A DNA stretch of 64,000 nucleotides from DASVUC01 sp038237225 (GTDB lineage: Bacteria > Planctomycetota > Phycisphaerae > Tepidisphaerales > Tepidisphaeraceae): NCBI GenBank assembly GCA_038237225.1, contig JBBRYX010000004.1, forward strand, positions 62,001-126,000, in the 5' to 3' direction. The translations under genes were made by a program, and so were the position numbers. This document shows positions 35,583 through 44,077 of this stretch, in pieces. The notes below the pieces were generated by a model, which saw only the letters and a list, made by a program, of their open reading frames with translations, was not told where the DNA came from and made no database searches. The first letter of the stretch is position 1, and the number at the start of each line of letters is the position of its first letter.

Positions 35583-35888
35583 ATGCGCCATGCGAATCTC
35601 AAGTCCCCTGTCGAGTTGAACGACAGTGCAATCGCTTTGCGACTCGACCGTGCACCGGCCTTCGGCGACGCGAACGACGAAGCCGCGGTTGTTCGAGACC
35701 GCCCCCTCGTATTCGAGATACTCGCGGCGGTGGTCACACAGTTGTTCGAAGTGATTTGGATCTCGCGGCGGCCACGTCCCGAAACGCAGCGTCAGAAGCG
35801 CACCGGTGCCGCGTTCGCACATGAAATCAAAGTGCGGATCAGCGATCCCCTCATGTCTCAGGACCACGTAGCGACGTTCGTTGCTCAT
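35514..35888 (-). CDS. LigD N-terminal-like (DNA ligase 3'-phosphoesterase-type) small protein
   Basis: This 124-residue protein starts at the ATG at 35888, with AAAGGGGGAC upstream. It resembles the 3'-phosphoesterase/polymerase-ligase N-terminal domain of bacterial LigD as a stand-alone unit: RYVVLRHEGIADPHFDFMCERG carries the conserved His and the DPHFDFM motif, followed by LLTLRFGTWP and the basic strand RREYLEYEGAVSNNRGFVVRV. By family knowledge such proteins trim 3' ends in non-homologous end joining; no Ku or ligase is in the window. The last ~22 residues are encoded by the complement of candidate small RNA 2 and do not look like part of the fold. Confidence 0.7.
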   Translation of the reverse strand: MSNERRYVVLRHEGIADPHFDFMCERGTGALLTLRFGTWPPRDPNHFEQLCDHRREYLEYEGAVSNNRGFVVRVAEGRCTVESQSDCTVVQLDRGLEIRMAHKKGAAEDSRQSAAPGEGGSLHL

Positions 35889-35901
35889 GTCCCCCTTTCC
35901 G

Positions 35902-36975
35902 TCAAGCGATGAGAACCGGTGAAGGAACGTAGCTGCTGCGAACCTTGCCTTCCGGGTTTGTGCTGCTCTTCAAGTCGCAGGGATGCGCCTCGGGGCCAAG
36001 GTTCCAATCATGGGCGTAGTCGCTGGAGATCTGATCGAGCTCCTCTCGCGATAGGTTGGGCTTATCGACCGACTCGCAGGCTTCCTGGATTTCCCTCTCA
36101 TTGAGAAAGGTGCCGGTGATGCTCGTCATCGCGGGCTGCTGGAGGAGCCACTTGCACGCGAGTTGATGCACGTTCATGCCGTGATCCGTGGCGAAGTGGC
36201 GGATGAGTTCGAGCTTCTTCAGGCCATAGACCTTCCAGGCCTGGTCGCGAAACTTGCGGTGATCGTCGGCCGCAAGCGTGGTGTCGATCTTCACGGAGTC
36301 TTTGAGAATCGAGCTGTTGTCGTGGACGCGGGCGACCACGCCCGCTTTGCTGGCGACGGCGGTTTCGCAGAACTCGCGCCCCGGGTGCTGCTCAAACATG
36401 TTGAATACCGTTTGGACGGCCTTGGCGTTGTACTTGAACATGGCTTCGAATCCTTCTTCGCGCCAGCCGATCGCCGGGCCGAGGCTCACGCCCCAGGCTT
36501 TGATCTTGCCCTCATCCTTCACTTTTTCGAGTTCGGCGAACAGGTCGTCCCGGAAGTGGGGGAGTTTGATGTTGTGCGCCATGTACAGGTCGATGACATC
36601 CGTGCCGAGGCGCTCGAGCGATTTCTCCAGCGCGGTGCGCAGATATGCCGGCGAAAAATCCTGTTTGCGTTCGCGATGGGAGCCGGAGGTCCCGGGGTCG
36701 GAGTACCAGTCGTAGCCGAACTTGCCACCGATCTCGATCTGGTCGCGGCGGACGACGCCGCTTTTTAGAAAACCGCCGAGGATCTCTTCAGCGCGCCCGT
36801 TGCCGTAAGCATCGCCGTTGTCGAAGAAGGTAATACCATGGTCGAAGGAAAACTTCATGATCTCCATCGCGCGCTCTTCGCTGTAATGGCCCCACCAGTC
36901 GACGCCAAAGATCCAGCAGCCGAGCGAGATGGCGGACACTTCAAGATTTGAGTTGCCGAATCGGCGGCGTTCCAT
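35902..36975 (-). CDS. Aldo/keto reductase
   Basis: A 357-residue NADPH-dependent carbonyl reductase of the AKR superfamily. The ATG at 36975 (GGAG eight bases upstream) begins MERRRFGNSNLEVSAISLGCW, the standard first strand; an upstream extension to 37083 is not family-like. The catalytic tetrad is visible: Asp and Tyr in FFDNGDAYGNGRAEEILG, Lys in IEIGGKFGYD and His in DLYMAHNIKLP. A C-terminal NADPH-binding region (ACKWLLQQPAMTSITGTFLNEREI) is present. The substrate is not predictable. The LigD-N-like gene begins 13 bases downstream of its stop on the same strand, so they may be co-transcribed. Confidence 0.9.
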   Translation of the reverse strand: MERRRFGNSNLEVSAISLGCWIFGVDWWGHYSEERAMEIMKFSFDHGITFFDNGDAYGNGRAEEILGGFLKSGVVRRDQIEIGGKFGYDWYSDPGTSGSHRERKQDFSPAYLRTALEKSLERLGTDVIDLYMAHNIKLPHFRDDLFAELEKVKDEGKIKAWGVSLGPAIGWREEGFEAMFKYNAKAVQTVFNMFEQHPGREFCETAVASKAGVVARVHDNSSILKDSVKIDTTLAADDHRKFRDQAWKVYGLKKLELIRHFATDHGMNVHQLACKWLLQQPAMTSITGTFLNEREIQEACESVDKPNLSREELDQISSDYAHDWNLGPEAHPCDLKSSTNPEGKVRSSYVPSPVLIA

Positions 36976-37108
36976 GGTTGAGCTCCGAAAGAGGTAGACC
37001 TTTGATGATATGGAGAGCGGGGGATAAGGGGAAGGCGGGGGTGAGGTCGAGCGGTTTACTGTGTTCGCGGAGCGGCTCTGCAAGTGAGTGGCGGGAGGAG
37101 GTGCCAGC

Positions 37109-37693
37109 TTACTTGGGATGCGGAATGTCGCCCGCGACGGTGGCGAGCTTGCCGGATTTTACGCGATCCAGCTCTTCTTTGACCCAGGGGATCTTCGCCG
37201 CATTGCGGTCCATCCAGAGCGGGATCGGCGTACGCTGGCCTTGCTTGTCCAGCTCCGCGAACTCCACGACCACGTCTTCGCGGGTATACGAGCTGAGGTC
37301 GTGGAGCTTGCCCATGTGAATGCAATCGGTGGGGCAAGGCTCGGTGCACAGCGCGCAGAAGAGGCATTTGCTGTAGTCGATGGCGTAGCGGAGAAGGATG
37401 CCGCCCTTGGGGTCCACTTTGCCGGTCTTCTTATCTATTTTTCTCGCCGCGGTTTTGTCGATGTAAATGCAATCGACAGGACAGGCCTTGGCGCACATGT
37501 CGCACGCGATGCACTTGTCGGCTTCGAACTCATGAATGCCCCGGTAGCGCGGAGCGAACGTCAGGTGCTGCTCGGGATACTGGACGGTGACGGTCTTCTG
37601 GAAGCAATACTTGATCGTGATCTTCATCCCGATGACGATGGAGGTCACGTTGTCGAAGATGTTCTGGAAGTAGGCGCGGGGGGTCATCGACAT
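37109..37693 (-). CDS. nuoI: NADH-quinone oxidoreductase subunit I (2x[4Fe-4S])
   Basis: Subunit I of complex I, carrying clusters N6a and N6b. The ATG at 37693 gives a 194-residue protein. Two ferredoxin motifs are intact: CIACDMCAKACP and CLFCALCTEPCP, the second followed by TDCIHMG. Preceding them is VTVQYPEQHLTFAPRYRGIHEFE, the usual NuoI lead. The C-terminal ~60 residues, with the basic segment WVKEELDRVKSG, are lineage-specific. No other nuo gene is found on either side, so it stands apart from the operon that normally contains it, or the rest of the genes are scattered. Confidence 0.92.
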   Translation of the reverse strand: MSMTPRAYFQNIFDNVTSIVIGMKITIKYCFQKTVTVQYPEQHLTFAPRYRGIHEFEADKCIACDMCAKACPVDCIYIDKTAARKIDKKTGKVDPKGGILLRYAIDYSKCLFCALCTEPCPTDCIHMGKLHDLSSYTREDVVVEFAELDKQGQRTPIPLWMDRNAAKIPWVKEELDRVKSGKLATVAGDIPHPK

Positions 37694-37826
37694 GCCTTGA
37701 TTATCGCGCCCCGATGTCGCGAAGTCCACACCACGCATGAACGGTGTCGAATGGTTCGCCCGGGCGCTTGATCCGATCAGAAGCTAAAATAAAAGCGGCG
37801 GCGGCACTCTTGCCGATGAATGGGTC

Positions 37827-38048
37827 ATGCAGCACCGGATCATCTGGGGAAGTATGCGGCTCACGATTGTGACCCTGATGGCGGCGGTGGCGCTCCTGAC
37901 CTGCGTGCTGGCGTACCAGGGACTGTACCTGGAGCTCTCGGGCGCCTTCGCTGCGGGAACGGCGCGACTCGGTGGAGCGGCGGCGCTAGCCGCCGCGACA
38001 GGGTTGCTCATGCGCTATCGCGAAGATCTCGTGGATGAATTGAATTGA
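37827..38048 (+). CDS. Small membrane protein, unknown
   Basis: A 73-residue frame divergent from nuoI. It has one clear hydrophobic segment (LTIVTLMAAVALLTCVLAYQGLYL) and a second weaker one rich in Ala and Gly, then a charged tail RYREDLVDELN. The ATG at 37827 or the one at 37854 could be the start; the second would leave 64 residues. No family is recognised. Coding is plausible rather than certain, because it is short and alternative frames overlap. Confidence 0.45.
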   Translation: MQHRIIWGSMRLTIVTLMAAVALLTCVLAYQGLYLELSGAFAAGTARLGGAAALAAATGLLMRYREDLVDELN

Positions 38049-38098
38049 TCGATCAGTCGGGTCGAATTCAGATTCTTGGTATTACTTTCACGCAAGCT

Positions 38099-38281
38099 GT
38101 CATCCTGAACGGTACGCCGCGAAGGATCTGGCCCATGCGACGAGTCGCGGGATCCTTCCCGGAGTACCGCTCAGAGGTCGTGACCTTTTCAACAGTAGCA
38201 TGGGCGTCTCGCCCATGTTTTTCAGAAGAACATGGGCGAGACGCCCATGCTACTAAAAATTCACAGACTCTCAGGATGACA
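38099..38281. repeat. Composite repeat (MITE-like), shorter relative of 32426-32718
   Basis: Begins GTCATCCTGAACGGTAC and ends CTCAGGATGAC, so it has short terminal inverted repeats. Inside is a GGATCC...GAGTACCGCTC arm and a full family-A palindrome (38195-38253). It occupies most of the 262-base gap between 38048 and 38311. Confidence 0.7.
38195..38253. repeat. Palindromic repeat, family A (full unit, nested)
   Basis: Halves CATGGGCGTCTCGCCCATG and CATGGGCGAGACGCCCATG with GTAG and CTAC ends, the T-variant also seen at 5584 and 53231. Confidence 0.85.
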
Positions 38282-38310
38282 ATTCTGCCAGGAATAAGCG
38301 TTAGGCCCGA

Positions 38311-38982
38311 TCACTCAAACGCGCCGGTGAGCGCACGCGTGATGCGGGCGGAAACTTCCGTCGGCCCATACCGCGGCGTCAGGATCTGCACCGAATCCAT
38401 CCCCCCTACCGGCTGAATCACGAAGCTCGTTCGACCGAGAATCTCCGCCCAACGATCATCGTTCGGATCGGCGGTTTGAAGAACGGCATCAACGGTTTCT
38501 TCAGGCACGCAGAACAGCCGCAGACGGACCGAGGTCTCGAGATTCAACCCGGGATCCGCGCAAAGCGTCTCGAGCCGATCGAAGTCCATTTCCATTCGCA
38601 CGGATGCAAAGCATGTCCCGGGCGAGGCATCGAGCTTCTCGACGCTGGAAAGCACAAAACGCCCCGGCGCATCGACTGCCGGCAAATGATTCAAGGCTGC
38701 CAGAAGCTCGCCGGGTGCGCACGGTCCATCGAGGCGGGCAATCACGACCTCTTGCGGCTCCTTGAGCGTTTGCGCGAGCGTGGGAATCATGCTCTTGAGA
38801 TGGTCGCGACGAGAGCGCCCGGAAACCGGGCGGCCGGTTTCGTCCTGGTCCGCGACCGACACCTCGAACGCCCCGGTATCTTCCGGCCAACTGTAGGTGA
38901 TTCCGCCGATCGCCCCCCACTCCGGCCAACCGCCAAGCCGCTCAGCATCGTTAACCGGGAACTGATGCAAACGAACGATCAT
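38311..38982 (-). CDS. Conserved-looking protein, unknown function
   Basis: A 223-residue protein without signal peptide or membrane segment. It begins MIVRLHQFPVNDAERLGGWPEWGAIGGITYSWPEDTG and shows alternating acidic and hydrophobic stretches that suggest an alpha/beta fold. No catalytic motif is recognised. It is the last of four genes on the - strand (ilvA, a 122-residue protein, a 140-residue protein, then this one), with gaps of 16, 64 and 59 bases, so an operon is likely. Confidence 0.6.
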   Translation of the reverse strand: MIVRLHQFPVNDAERLGGWPEWGAIGGITYSWPEDTGAFEVSVADQDETGRPVSGRSRRDHLKSMIPTLAQTLKEPQEVVIARLDGPCAPGELLAALNHLPAVDAPGRFVLSSVEKLDASPGTCFASVRMEMDFDRLETLCADPGLNLETSVRLRLFCVPEETVDAVLQTADPNDDRWAEILGRTSFVIQPVGGMDSVQILTPRYGPTEVSARITRALTGAFE

Positions 38983-39041
38983 GAAATCACGAAGTCAGAC
39001 TCGCGTCGAAAGTTGCGCTGGCACGGAGCGGATCGCTATCT

Positions 39042-39464
39042 TTAAATTGCACTGGTCTGATCCGCAAGCTCAAACGTTGCCCCCGGAAACAGCGTGACGT
39101 TCACGAGCTTGTTGACAGCGATCGGGCCCTCACCCAGGTCGATCGCGCTGTCGGCATTGGGAAGCTCGACATTGAAATTCGCGCCGGCATGCACAATCAA
39201 ATGCTGCTCATCCGCATAAAGCACCCAGCCCTGGATAATGCGCGGCGGGCCTTGGATCGGCGTTGTGAAATTCCCCCCGCTCGGCACCGTGTAGACCTTG
39301 CGCGCCTTCCCGCGAATCACACCTTCGATCGGCGTGTTGAGCTGCGCGGCAACGGCACTCTTTAAGTGGAGTTCGTAACTGGAACCACGGGGGGAAAAAA
39401 CAACCGTTTCCCCGCCGCCGCGGATTAGTTTGCCTTGGGTTGGAAAAACAACTGCGGTGGCCAT
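39042..39464 (-). CDS. Unknown protein of 140 residues
   Basis: Starts MATAVVFPTQGKLIRGGGETVVFSPRGSSYELHL. Many short beta-strand-like stretches separated by glycine and proline, no signal peptide and no membrane segment. The pattern VLYADEQHLIVHAGANFNVEL suggests a small beta-barrel or beta-sandwich. Function unknown. Same strand and likely same operon as ilvA. Confidence 0.5.
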   Translation of the reverse strand: MATAVVFPTQGKLIRGGGETVVFSPRGSSYELHLKSAVAAQLNTPIEGVIRGKARKVYTVPSGGNFTTPIQGPPRIIQGWVLYADEQHLIVHAGANFNVELPNADSAIDLGEGPIAVNKLVNVTLFPGATFELADQTSAI

Positions 39465-39528
39465 GGTTGATCCTCAATGAGGCCGACACTGTAGTCAGCG
39501 ACCCAGAAAAGAAAAGCGTGTCTTTCAT

Positions 39529-39897
39529 CTACGGACTACCGCGCCCGCCGGGCGATTGCAGACTCACCATCAGCTGCTCAAGGAAATGCTCGAGGCGCCA
39601 GAAGCCCGAGTTTCTTCCGTCGAGATCGCAGGCGTGGACGGTGCGCCGGCCGTAGCGGATCACGATGTCGTTTACATCCACCGTCCAAGAGCGGCGAAAC
39701 CATGAACGCCGGCGAATGTCGTCCCACGCGCTAAGCATCTTCAACAATTCGCTGGTCTGCTCGGCCGTGAGCTGTCCCGTATACGCTCCTTTAGGGCCGG
39801 ACGCGATGATCGCGCCGCTCGTGGAGATATTCAGCGACAGCCGCTCGTCGAAATCCGGCGTTGTTCGAGAATATTGGATAGGGTTCGGCAGAGCCAT
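39529..39897 (-). CDS. Unknown protein of 122 residues downstream of ilvA
   Basis: The ATG at 39897 begins MALPNPIQYSRTTPDFDERLSLNIS; an upstream ATG at 39933 would overlap the ilvA stop by 20 bases. The sequence has a PNPIQYSRTTPDF opening and a helical middle with TAEQTSELLKMLSAWDDIRRR, ending in a positively charged segment. No family recognised. The tight spacing with ilvA suggests co-transcription. Confidence 0.5.
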   Translation of the reverse strand: MALPNPIQYSRTTPDFDERLSLNISTSGAIIASGPKGAYTGQLTAEQTSELLKMLSAWDDIRRRSWFRRSWTVDVNDIVIRYGRRTVHACDLDGRNSGFWRLEHFLEQLMVSLQSPGGRGSP

Positions 39898-39913
39898 GAT
39901 GCGAGCGCTTTGC

Positions 39914-41152
39914 TCAGCGCCTTTCCCATTCAATTCCCGCGGCCGCCAGGGCCTCGCCCACCTCGCGGATATGATCGAAGTCGCGGGTCTCCAGGATGCA
40001 GGCGATGTTCACCATCGCGACATCAGCGGGGCCAAACTGGCGATCGTGATAAACCTCCTTCACGCTGGCGCCGGTCGAAGCAAGAATAGAGGTGAGACGG
40101 GCGAGGGAGCCTGGCTTATCCGAAACGTGCGCGGTGATCCGGCACAGGCGACCGTCCGCCGCCATCCCGCGCTCAATGATCTTGGAAATCATCGTCACGT
40201 CGATATTCCCGCCGGAAATAATCAGCACCACTTTCTTACCGGCCAGATCAAAGGCGGGATTCATCGCCGCCGCGAGCGGGACGGCGCCGGCGCCTTCCAC
40301 GACTGTTTTCTCCAGTTCCAGCAGACGCAGAACCGCCTGCGCAACTTGCGGCTCATCGACGAGAAGGATTTCATCCACCACGTCGCGTGCGATATCGAAG
40401 CAAAGCTTGCCGCACTCCGCCACCGCCAACCCATCCGCCAGCGTCGGCTTGGTCGGGATCTGCGTGACGCTTCCGTGCCGGAGCGATACTTCCAAGGTCG
40501 GCGCGTTCTTCGGCTCCACGCCGATCAAGCGAACGTCCGGCTTGATCGTCTTGATGGCGACACCGACGCCGGCGATTAATCCGCCGCCGCCGATCGGCGC
40601 GATCACCACGTCGACATCCGGCACATCCTCCAGAATCTCCAGACCTAACGTGCCGGCGCCGGAAATAATTGCCGGATCGTCAAATCCGGAAATGAAAACA
40701 AGCTTTCGCTCTTTTGAAAGCGTGAGCGCCTTCTCCCGGGCCTCGCTGTAGCTCTCTCCCTCTTGAATGATCTCGGCGCCGAACGATCGGCAATTCGCCA
40801 CCTTCACCAGCGGAGCGCCTTTCGGCATCACCACGGTCACGGGGATTTCGAGAAGCTGTCCGTGATACGCGAGCGCCAGCGCATGATTCCCTGCCGAGGC
40901 CGCGATAACCCCGCACTTCTTTTCGCTGTCTGAAAGTTGAAGCAGCTTGTTTCGCGCGCCGCGCTCCTTGAATGAACCCGTCATCTGGAGGTGATCCAGC
41001 TTGCAATAAACTTCGCACCCGCACAGGCGGCTCAGACTCAGCGAATAGACGCAGGGGCTGCGGTAGACCGCATCGCCCAGCCGCTTTCGAGCGGCGCGGA
41101 TGGTGTCCAGAGTGACAGCTTGAGCGGGTCGCGTGATCGTGTCCTTGATCAT
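39914..41152 (-). CDS. ilvA: Threonine ammonia-lyase with ACT domain
   Basis: PLP-dependent deamination of threonine to 2-oxobutyrate. The ATG at 41152 is chosen because GAGG lies six bases upstream and MIKDTITRP follows; the frame extends to 41188 with a TTG. The PLP lysine is ~K62 in GSFKERGARN, and the glycine loop that holds the PLP phosphate is PIGGGGLIAGV. The C-terminal ~75 residues (RITAHVSDKPGSLARLTSILASTGASVKEVYHDR) form a single ACT-like regulatory domain, as in TdcB/IlvA short-type enzymes. It could be biosynthetic (isoleucine) or catabolic; the four-gene run with unknown proteins does not tell which. Confidence 0.88.
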   Translation of the reverse strand: MIKDTITRPAQAVTLDTIRAARKRLGDAVYRSPCVYSLSLSRLCGCEVYCKLDHLQMTGSFKERGARNKLLQLSDSEKKCGVIAASAGNHALALAYHGQLLEIPVTVVMPKGAPLVKVANCRSFGAEIIQEGESYSEAREKALTLSKERKLVFISGFDDPAIISGAGTLGLEILEDVPDVDVVIAPIGGGGLIAGVGVAIKTIKPDVRLIGVEPKNAPTLEVSLRHGSVTQIPTKPTLADGLAVAECGKLCFDIARDVVDEILLVDEPQVAQAVLRLLELEKTVVEGAGAVPLAAAMNPAFDLAGKKVVLIISGGNIDVTMISKIIERGMAADGRLCRITAHVSDKPGSLARLTSILASTGASVKEVYHDRQFGPADVAMVNIACILETRDFDHIREVGEALAAAGIEWERR

Positions 41153-41320
41153 CAAATACCTCTGACTCATTCTATCGGCCAACGTCAACCTGCGCCGCCT
41201 GCAACGGTCAAATCGATCGTAACGACCTGATTTTAGTACGCAGGAGTCCTAAGCAAACTGGGCATCCTTCCAAGTTCTTTCCCAGCCACGCTTTCCATTG
41301 ACTCAGGCTCCCCTGCTGGC

Positions 41321-42073
41321 ATGATTCGCAACATGACCCGCCCCACCCGTGGCAAACGATTCGACTTCGCCCCCGGCCGTCGCATCGCCGGAAAATATGA
41401 GATCGATCGCCTCCTCGGTTCCGGCTGGGAAGGGGAAGTCTACGCGATCATGGAACGATCCACCGGCATTCGCCGGGCGGCGAAATTCTATTACCCCCAC
41501 CGCGACCCGATGGGCAAAGCCGCCATCAGCTATGCCCAGAAGCTCGATGCCCTCCGGCACTGCCCGATCCTGATGCAGTACCATCACCAGGAAATCGCGT
41601 ACGTTAAAAAACGCAAGGTTCTTGTGGTGATCAGCGAGCTCGTCGAAGGGAAGAAGCTGAGCGAGTTTCTGCACGTGCAACCCAAACACGCCCTCAGCAC
41701 CTTCGAAGCGCTGCATGTTCTGTACGCGCTCGCCAAAGGCATCGCCCCCATTCACCTCCGCGGCGAATATCACGGCGACATTCACGATGAAAACATCATG
41801 ATCCGCCGCCAGGGGATCGGCTTCGACCTCAAACTCCTGGACTTCTTCGATCTTGGAAAGCCCACTCGCAGCAAAATCCACAAGGACGTGTTGAACCTGA
41901 TCCAGGTCTTCTACACCATCGTCGGCGGGCGCGTGCGCTACAACAAACAGCCCAAGGTCGTCAAAGACATCATTCGAGGGCAAAAAGATTCCCTCATCCT
42001 CGCCCGCTTTGGCAACGCCGCCGACATCCAGCACCACCTCGAAAACCTGGAATGGGACCCGCCGATTGACTGA
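41321..42073 (+). CDS. Small protein kinase-like protein
   Basis: A 250-residue stand-alone kinase fold without membrane segment. The glycine loop LLGSGWEGEVYAI lies near 31-43, the lysine in RRAAKFYYPHRD near 55, the catalytic loop as YHGDIHDENIM near 150-160, and the metal motif as LDFFD instead of DFG near 175. HGD replaces HRD, as in aminoglycoside-phosphotransferase-like and Rio/ABC1-like kinases. The activation segment is short. A likely ATP-dependent kinase of unknown substrate. A TTGACT word stands ~25 bases upstream but without a convincing -10. Divergent from ilvA with a spacer of ~168 bases. Confidence 0.65.
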   Translation: MIRNMTRPTRGKRFDFAPGRRIAGKYEIDRLLGSGWEGEVYAIMERSTGIRRAAKFYYPHRDPMGKAAISYAQKLDALRHCPILMQYHHQEIAYVKKRKVLVVISELVEGKKLSEFLHVQPKHALSTFEALHVLYALAKGIAPIHLRGEYHGDIHDENIMIRRQGIGFDLKLLDFFDLGKPTRSKIHKDVLNLIQVFYTIVGGRVRYNKQPKVVKDIIRGQKDSLILARFGNAADIQHHLENLEWDPPID

Positions 42074-42090
42074 CTATCACGCCAGCGGTT

Positions 42091-42564
42091 TCATTGCCCT
42101 AGCCGAGTCCTCGCCTTATCCAACTGCTCAATATCGCCACGGTCTCGCAACCGACCGGTCGAGTTCTTGTTGCGCTTCAAATCCTCGTAGGAGATGATCG
42201 GAACCTGCACGTCATCCATCGCGACCATCACCCGCCGCGCGTAGCACTCACTGAACTCCACTCCAGAAATCCTGGTAATTACTTCAATCCTGTTCGGCGG
42301 CATACCCATCCTGAACACGGTCTCGGTGCGTAAAAAATCGTCCGCTCGAATTGACCCAGGCGCGAAGCCGAATTTCGCCAACACCCCCACCAGCCGCTCC
42401 AGATTCGCTGGGTCAACCGCGATCCACACATCCATGTCTTTCGTGGGCCGAATATAGCCGTAATACCCCACCGCGTATCCCCCGATGAGTAGATACTCAA
42501 TCTTCTCCGAGTTGAGCAAACTCAAAAACTCTTTGAAGTCTCGCGTCAACTTGATCATCGCCAT
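42091..42564 (-). CDS. Nucleotidyltransferase-fold protein (MNT/AbiEii-like)
   Basis: A 157-residue protein with the Pol-beta-type nucleotidyltransferase signature: YLLIGGYAVGYYGYIRPTKDMDVWIAV, with the GG pair and the two metal-binding aspartates of TKDMDVWI. A later segment, VPIISYEDLKRNKNSTGRLRDRGDIEQL, is typical of stand-alone DUF6036-like proteins where the last Asp/Arg-rich helix closes the site. Such proteins are often found as pairs and some act in toxin-antitoxin or phage-defence modules. Its start overlaps the upstream 69-residue gene by 68 bases. Confidence 0.75.
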   Translation of the reverse strand: MAMIKLTRDFKEFLSLLNSEKIEYLLIGGYAVGYYGYIRPTKDMDVWIAVDPANLERLVGVLAKFGFAPGSIRADDFLRTETVFRMGMPPNRIEVITRISGVEFSECYARRVMVAMDDVQVPIISYEDLKRNKNSTGRLRDRGDIEQLDKARTRLGQ

Positions 42565-42706
42565 ACGCCCATCGTCGCAAATACTCGATCGCTTCGAAAC
42601 GCTCTGCGGGTGTCTTGCTCAACCAGTAATCAATGTCATCAGCGTCCGCGTCTTCAAACGTCGTAAAGCCGAAAACGGATCGATCAACGCGCTCCTCAAT
42701 GGGCAT
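42497..42706 (-). CDS. Small partner protein of the nucleotidyltransferase
   Basis: 69 residues, MPIEERVDRSVFGFTTFEDA then DIDYWLSKTPAERFEAIEYLRRWAYG and RLQRVFEFAQ. The motif DxDYWxSKTPxERxxAxxxLRR is common in small proteins that precede nucleotidyltransferases in many bacteria. It overlaps the next gene by 68 bases in another frame, a strong sign of coupled expression. Role unknown; antitoxin or regulatory partner is a possibility. Confidence 0.65.
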   Translation of the reverse strand: MPIEERVDRSVFGFTTFEDADADDIDYWLSKTPAERFEAIEYLRRWAYGDDQVDARLQRVFEFAQLGED

Positions 42707-42818
42707 AGCTTCACATTATATCATCGACGGCCCTGTTAACTATCGAATGTCGCCCGCGAACGAGAGCCCAGCGGCTCTGCCGCGGGACCACCGACCCGAC
42801 ATGATGCTTGAGGCGCCA

Positions 42819-43844
42819 CTACGCCGCCTTCCCCTTCGTATAAAAGCTCGGTAGCGGCCGGCCTAGTTTTTCCCAGTGCTTCATGATCGTGTCCGCCTTG
42901 CCGGCGCTGTTCAGCATGTGGAGCTTTCGGCGCACCATGCCGATGATGGCTTCGCGCGCGGGGCCAAGGTAGTTGCGGGGATCGAACTCGGCGGGTTTGG
43001 TCGCGAAAACTTCGCGAATCTTCGCCGTCATCGCGAGGCGCAGATCGGTATCGATATTGACCTTGCACACGCCGTACTTTTGGACCGCCATCGCGATCTG
43101 ATCTTCGGGGACGCCCTTGGCGTTGGGCATGGCGCCGCCATACTTGTTCACAAGATCGATGAACTCCTGCGGCACCGACGAACTCCCATGCATCACGAGC
43201 GGCAGGCCCGGGCACGTCTTCATGATCTGCTCGATCCGATCGAACGCCAGCTTCGCCTCATGCTTGAACTTGAACGCGCCGTGAGACGTTCCGATCGCGA
43301 CCGCCAGGGAGTCAATGCCCGTGCGCTTGGAGAAATCCACGGCTTGCCGCGGGTCGGTCAGAAACTTTTCGATGTTCTTCTCATATTCTTCAGCATTGAG
43401 TCCCACCACGTCTTCTTCGATGCCGCCGAGCATCCCGAGCTCCGCCTCAACGACCACGCCGGCCGCATGGGCGACCTTTACCGCCTCGGCCGTCACCTGA
43501 ATGTTTTCTTCATAAGGATGATGCGACCCGTCGATCATCACGCTGGTAAACCCATCGCCGATGCACTGCTTCACCAGGTCAACGGTGTCCCCGTGGTCGA
43601 GATGAATCGCGATCGGAAGTTCGGGGTGATCCTCCACGGCCGCATCGATCATGTGCTTCAGATACCGCATGTTCGCGTACTTCCGCGCGCCCTTGGAGAT
43701 TTGAAGAATCAACGGGCTCTTCTCCGCGGCACAGGCTTCGATGATCCCCTGCGTGATCTCCATGTTGTTGACGTTAAACGCGCCGACGGCAAACCCGCCC
43801 GTGTACGCGAGATCAAACATCGGTTTCGTCGTCATCAAAGGCAT
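42819..43844 (-). CDS. fba: Class II fructose-bisphosphate aldolase
   Basis: Zinc-dependent cleavage of fructose 1,6-bisphosphate in glycolysis and gluconeogenesis. The ATG at 43844 follows GAGGAC and begins MPLMTTKPMFDLAYTGGFAVGAFNVNN, the usual start. Metal and substrate motifs: IAIHLDHGD (Asp and His), VMIDGSHHPYEENI, EAELGMLGG, AIGTSHGAFKF with a zinc histidine, PLVMHGSSSVP and VCKVNIDTDLRLA. 341 residues is typical for the IIA-type subset. No neighbour is functionally linked. Confidence 0.93.
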   Translation of the reverse strand: MPLMTTKPMFDLAYTGGFAVGAFNVNNMEITQGIIEACAAEKSPLILQISKGARKYANMRYLKHMIDAAVEDHPELPIAIHLDHGDTVDLVKQCIGDGFTSVMIDGSHHPYEENIQVTAEAVKVAHAAGVVVEAELGMLGGIEEDVVGLNAEEYEKNIEKFLTDPRQAVDFSKRTGIDSLAVAIGTSHGAFKFKHEAKLAFDRIEQIMKTCPGLPLVMHGSSSVPQEFIDLVNKYGGAMPNAKGVPEDQIAMAVQKYGVCKVNIDTDLRLAMTAKIREVFATKPAEFDPRNYLGPAREAIIGMVRRKLHMLNSAGKADTIMKHWEKLGRPLPSFYTKGKAA

Positions 43845-44077
43845 AAAGTCCTCGTGGTTAAGTTGAAGCCCCGCAGTGTAGGAAACTGACCCAAAGATGC
43901 AATTTGCGAGCGTGGACTGATCGCCAGGCGCGCCCATCAGGTCTTCGCTTCGCCGTCGCTCTGGATCCCAACGCTTGGTGAAGAATGAACGTAGCCCGAA
44001 ACACCACAGCCCGGTATAATTCCGCGGTGGCTGCCGCCGGTGGCCCGGAGATCTCTATCACTCGGAAGGAGCTTGCC

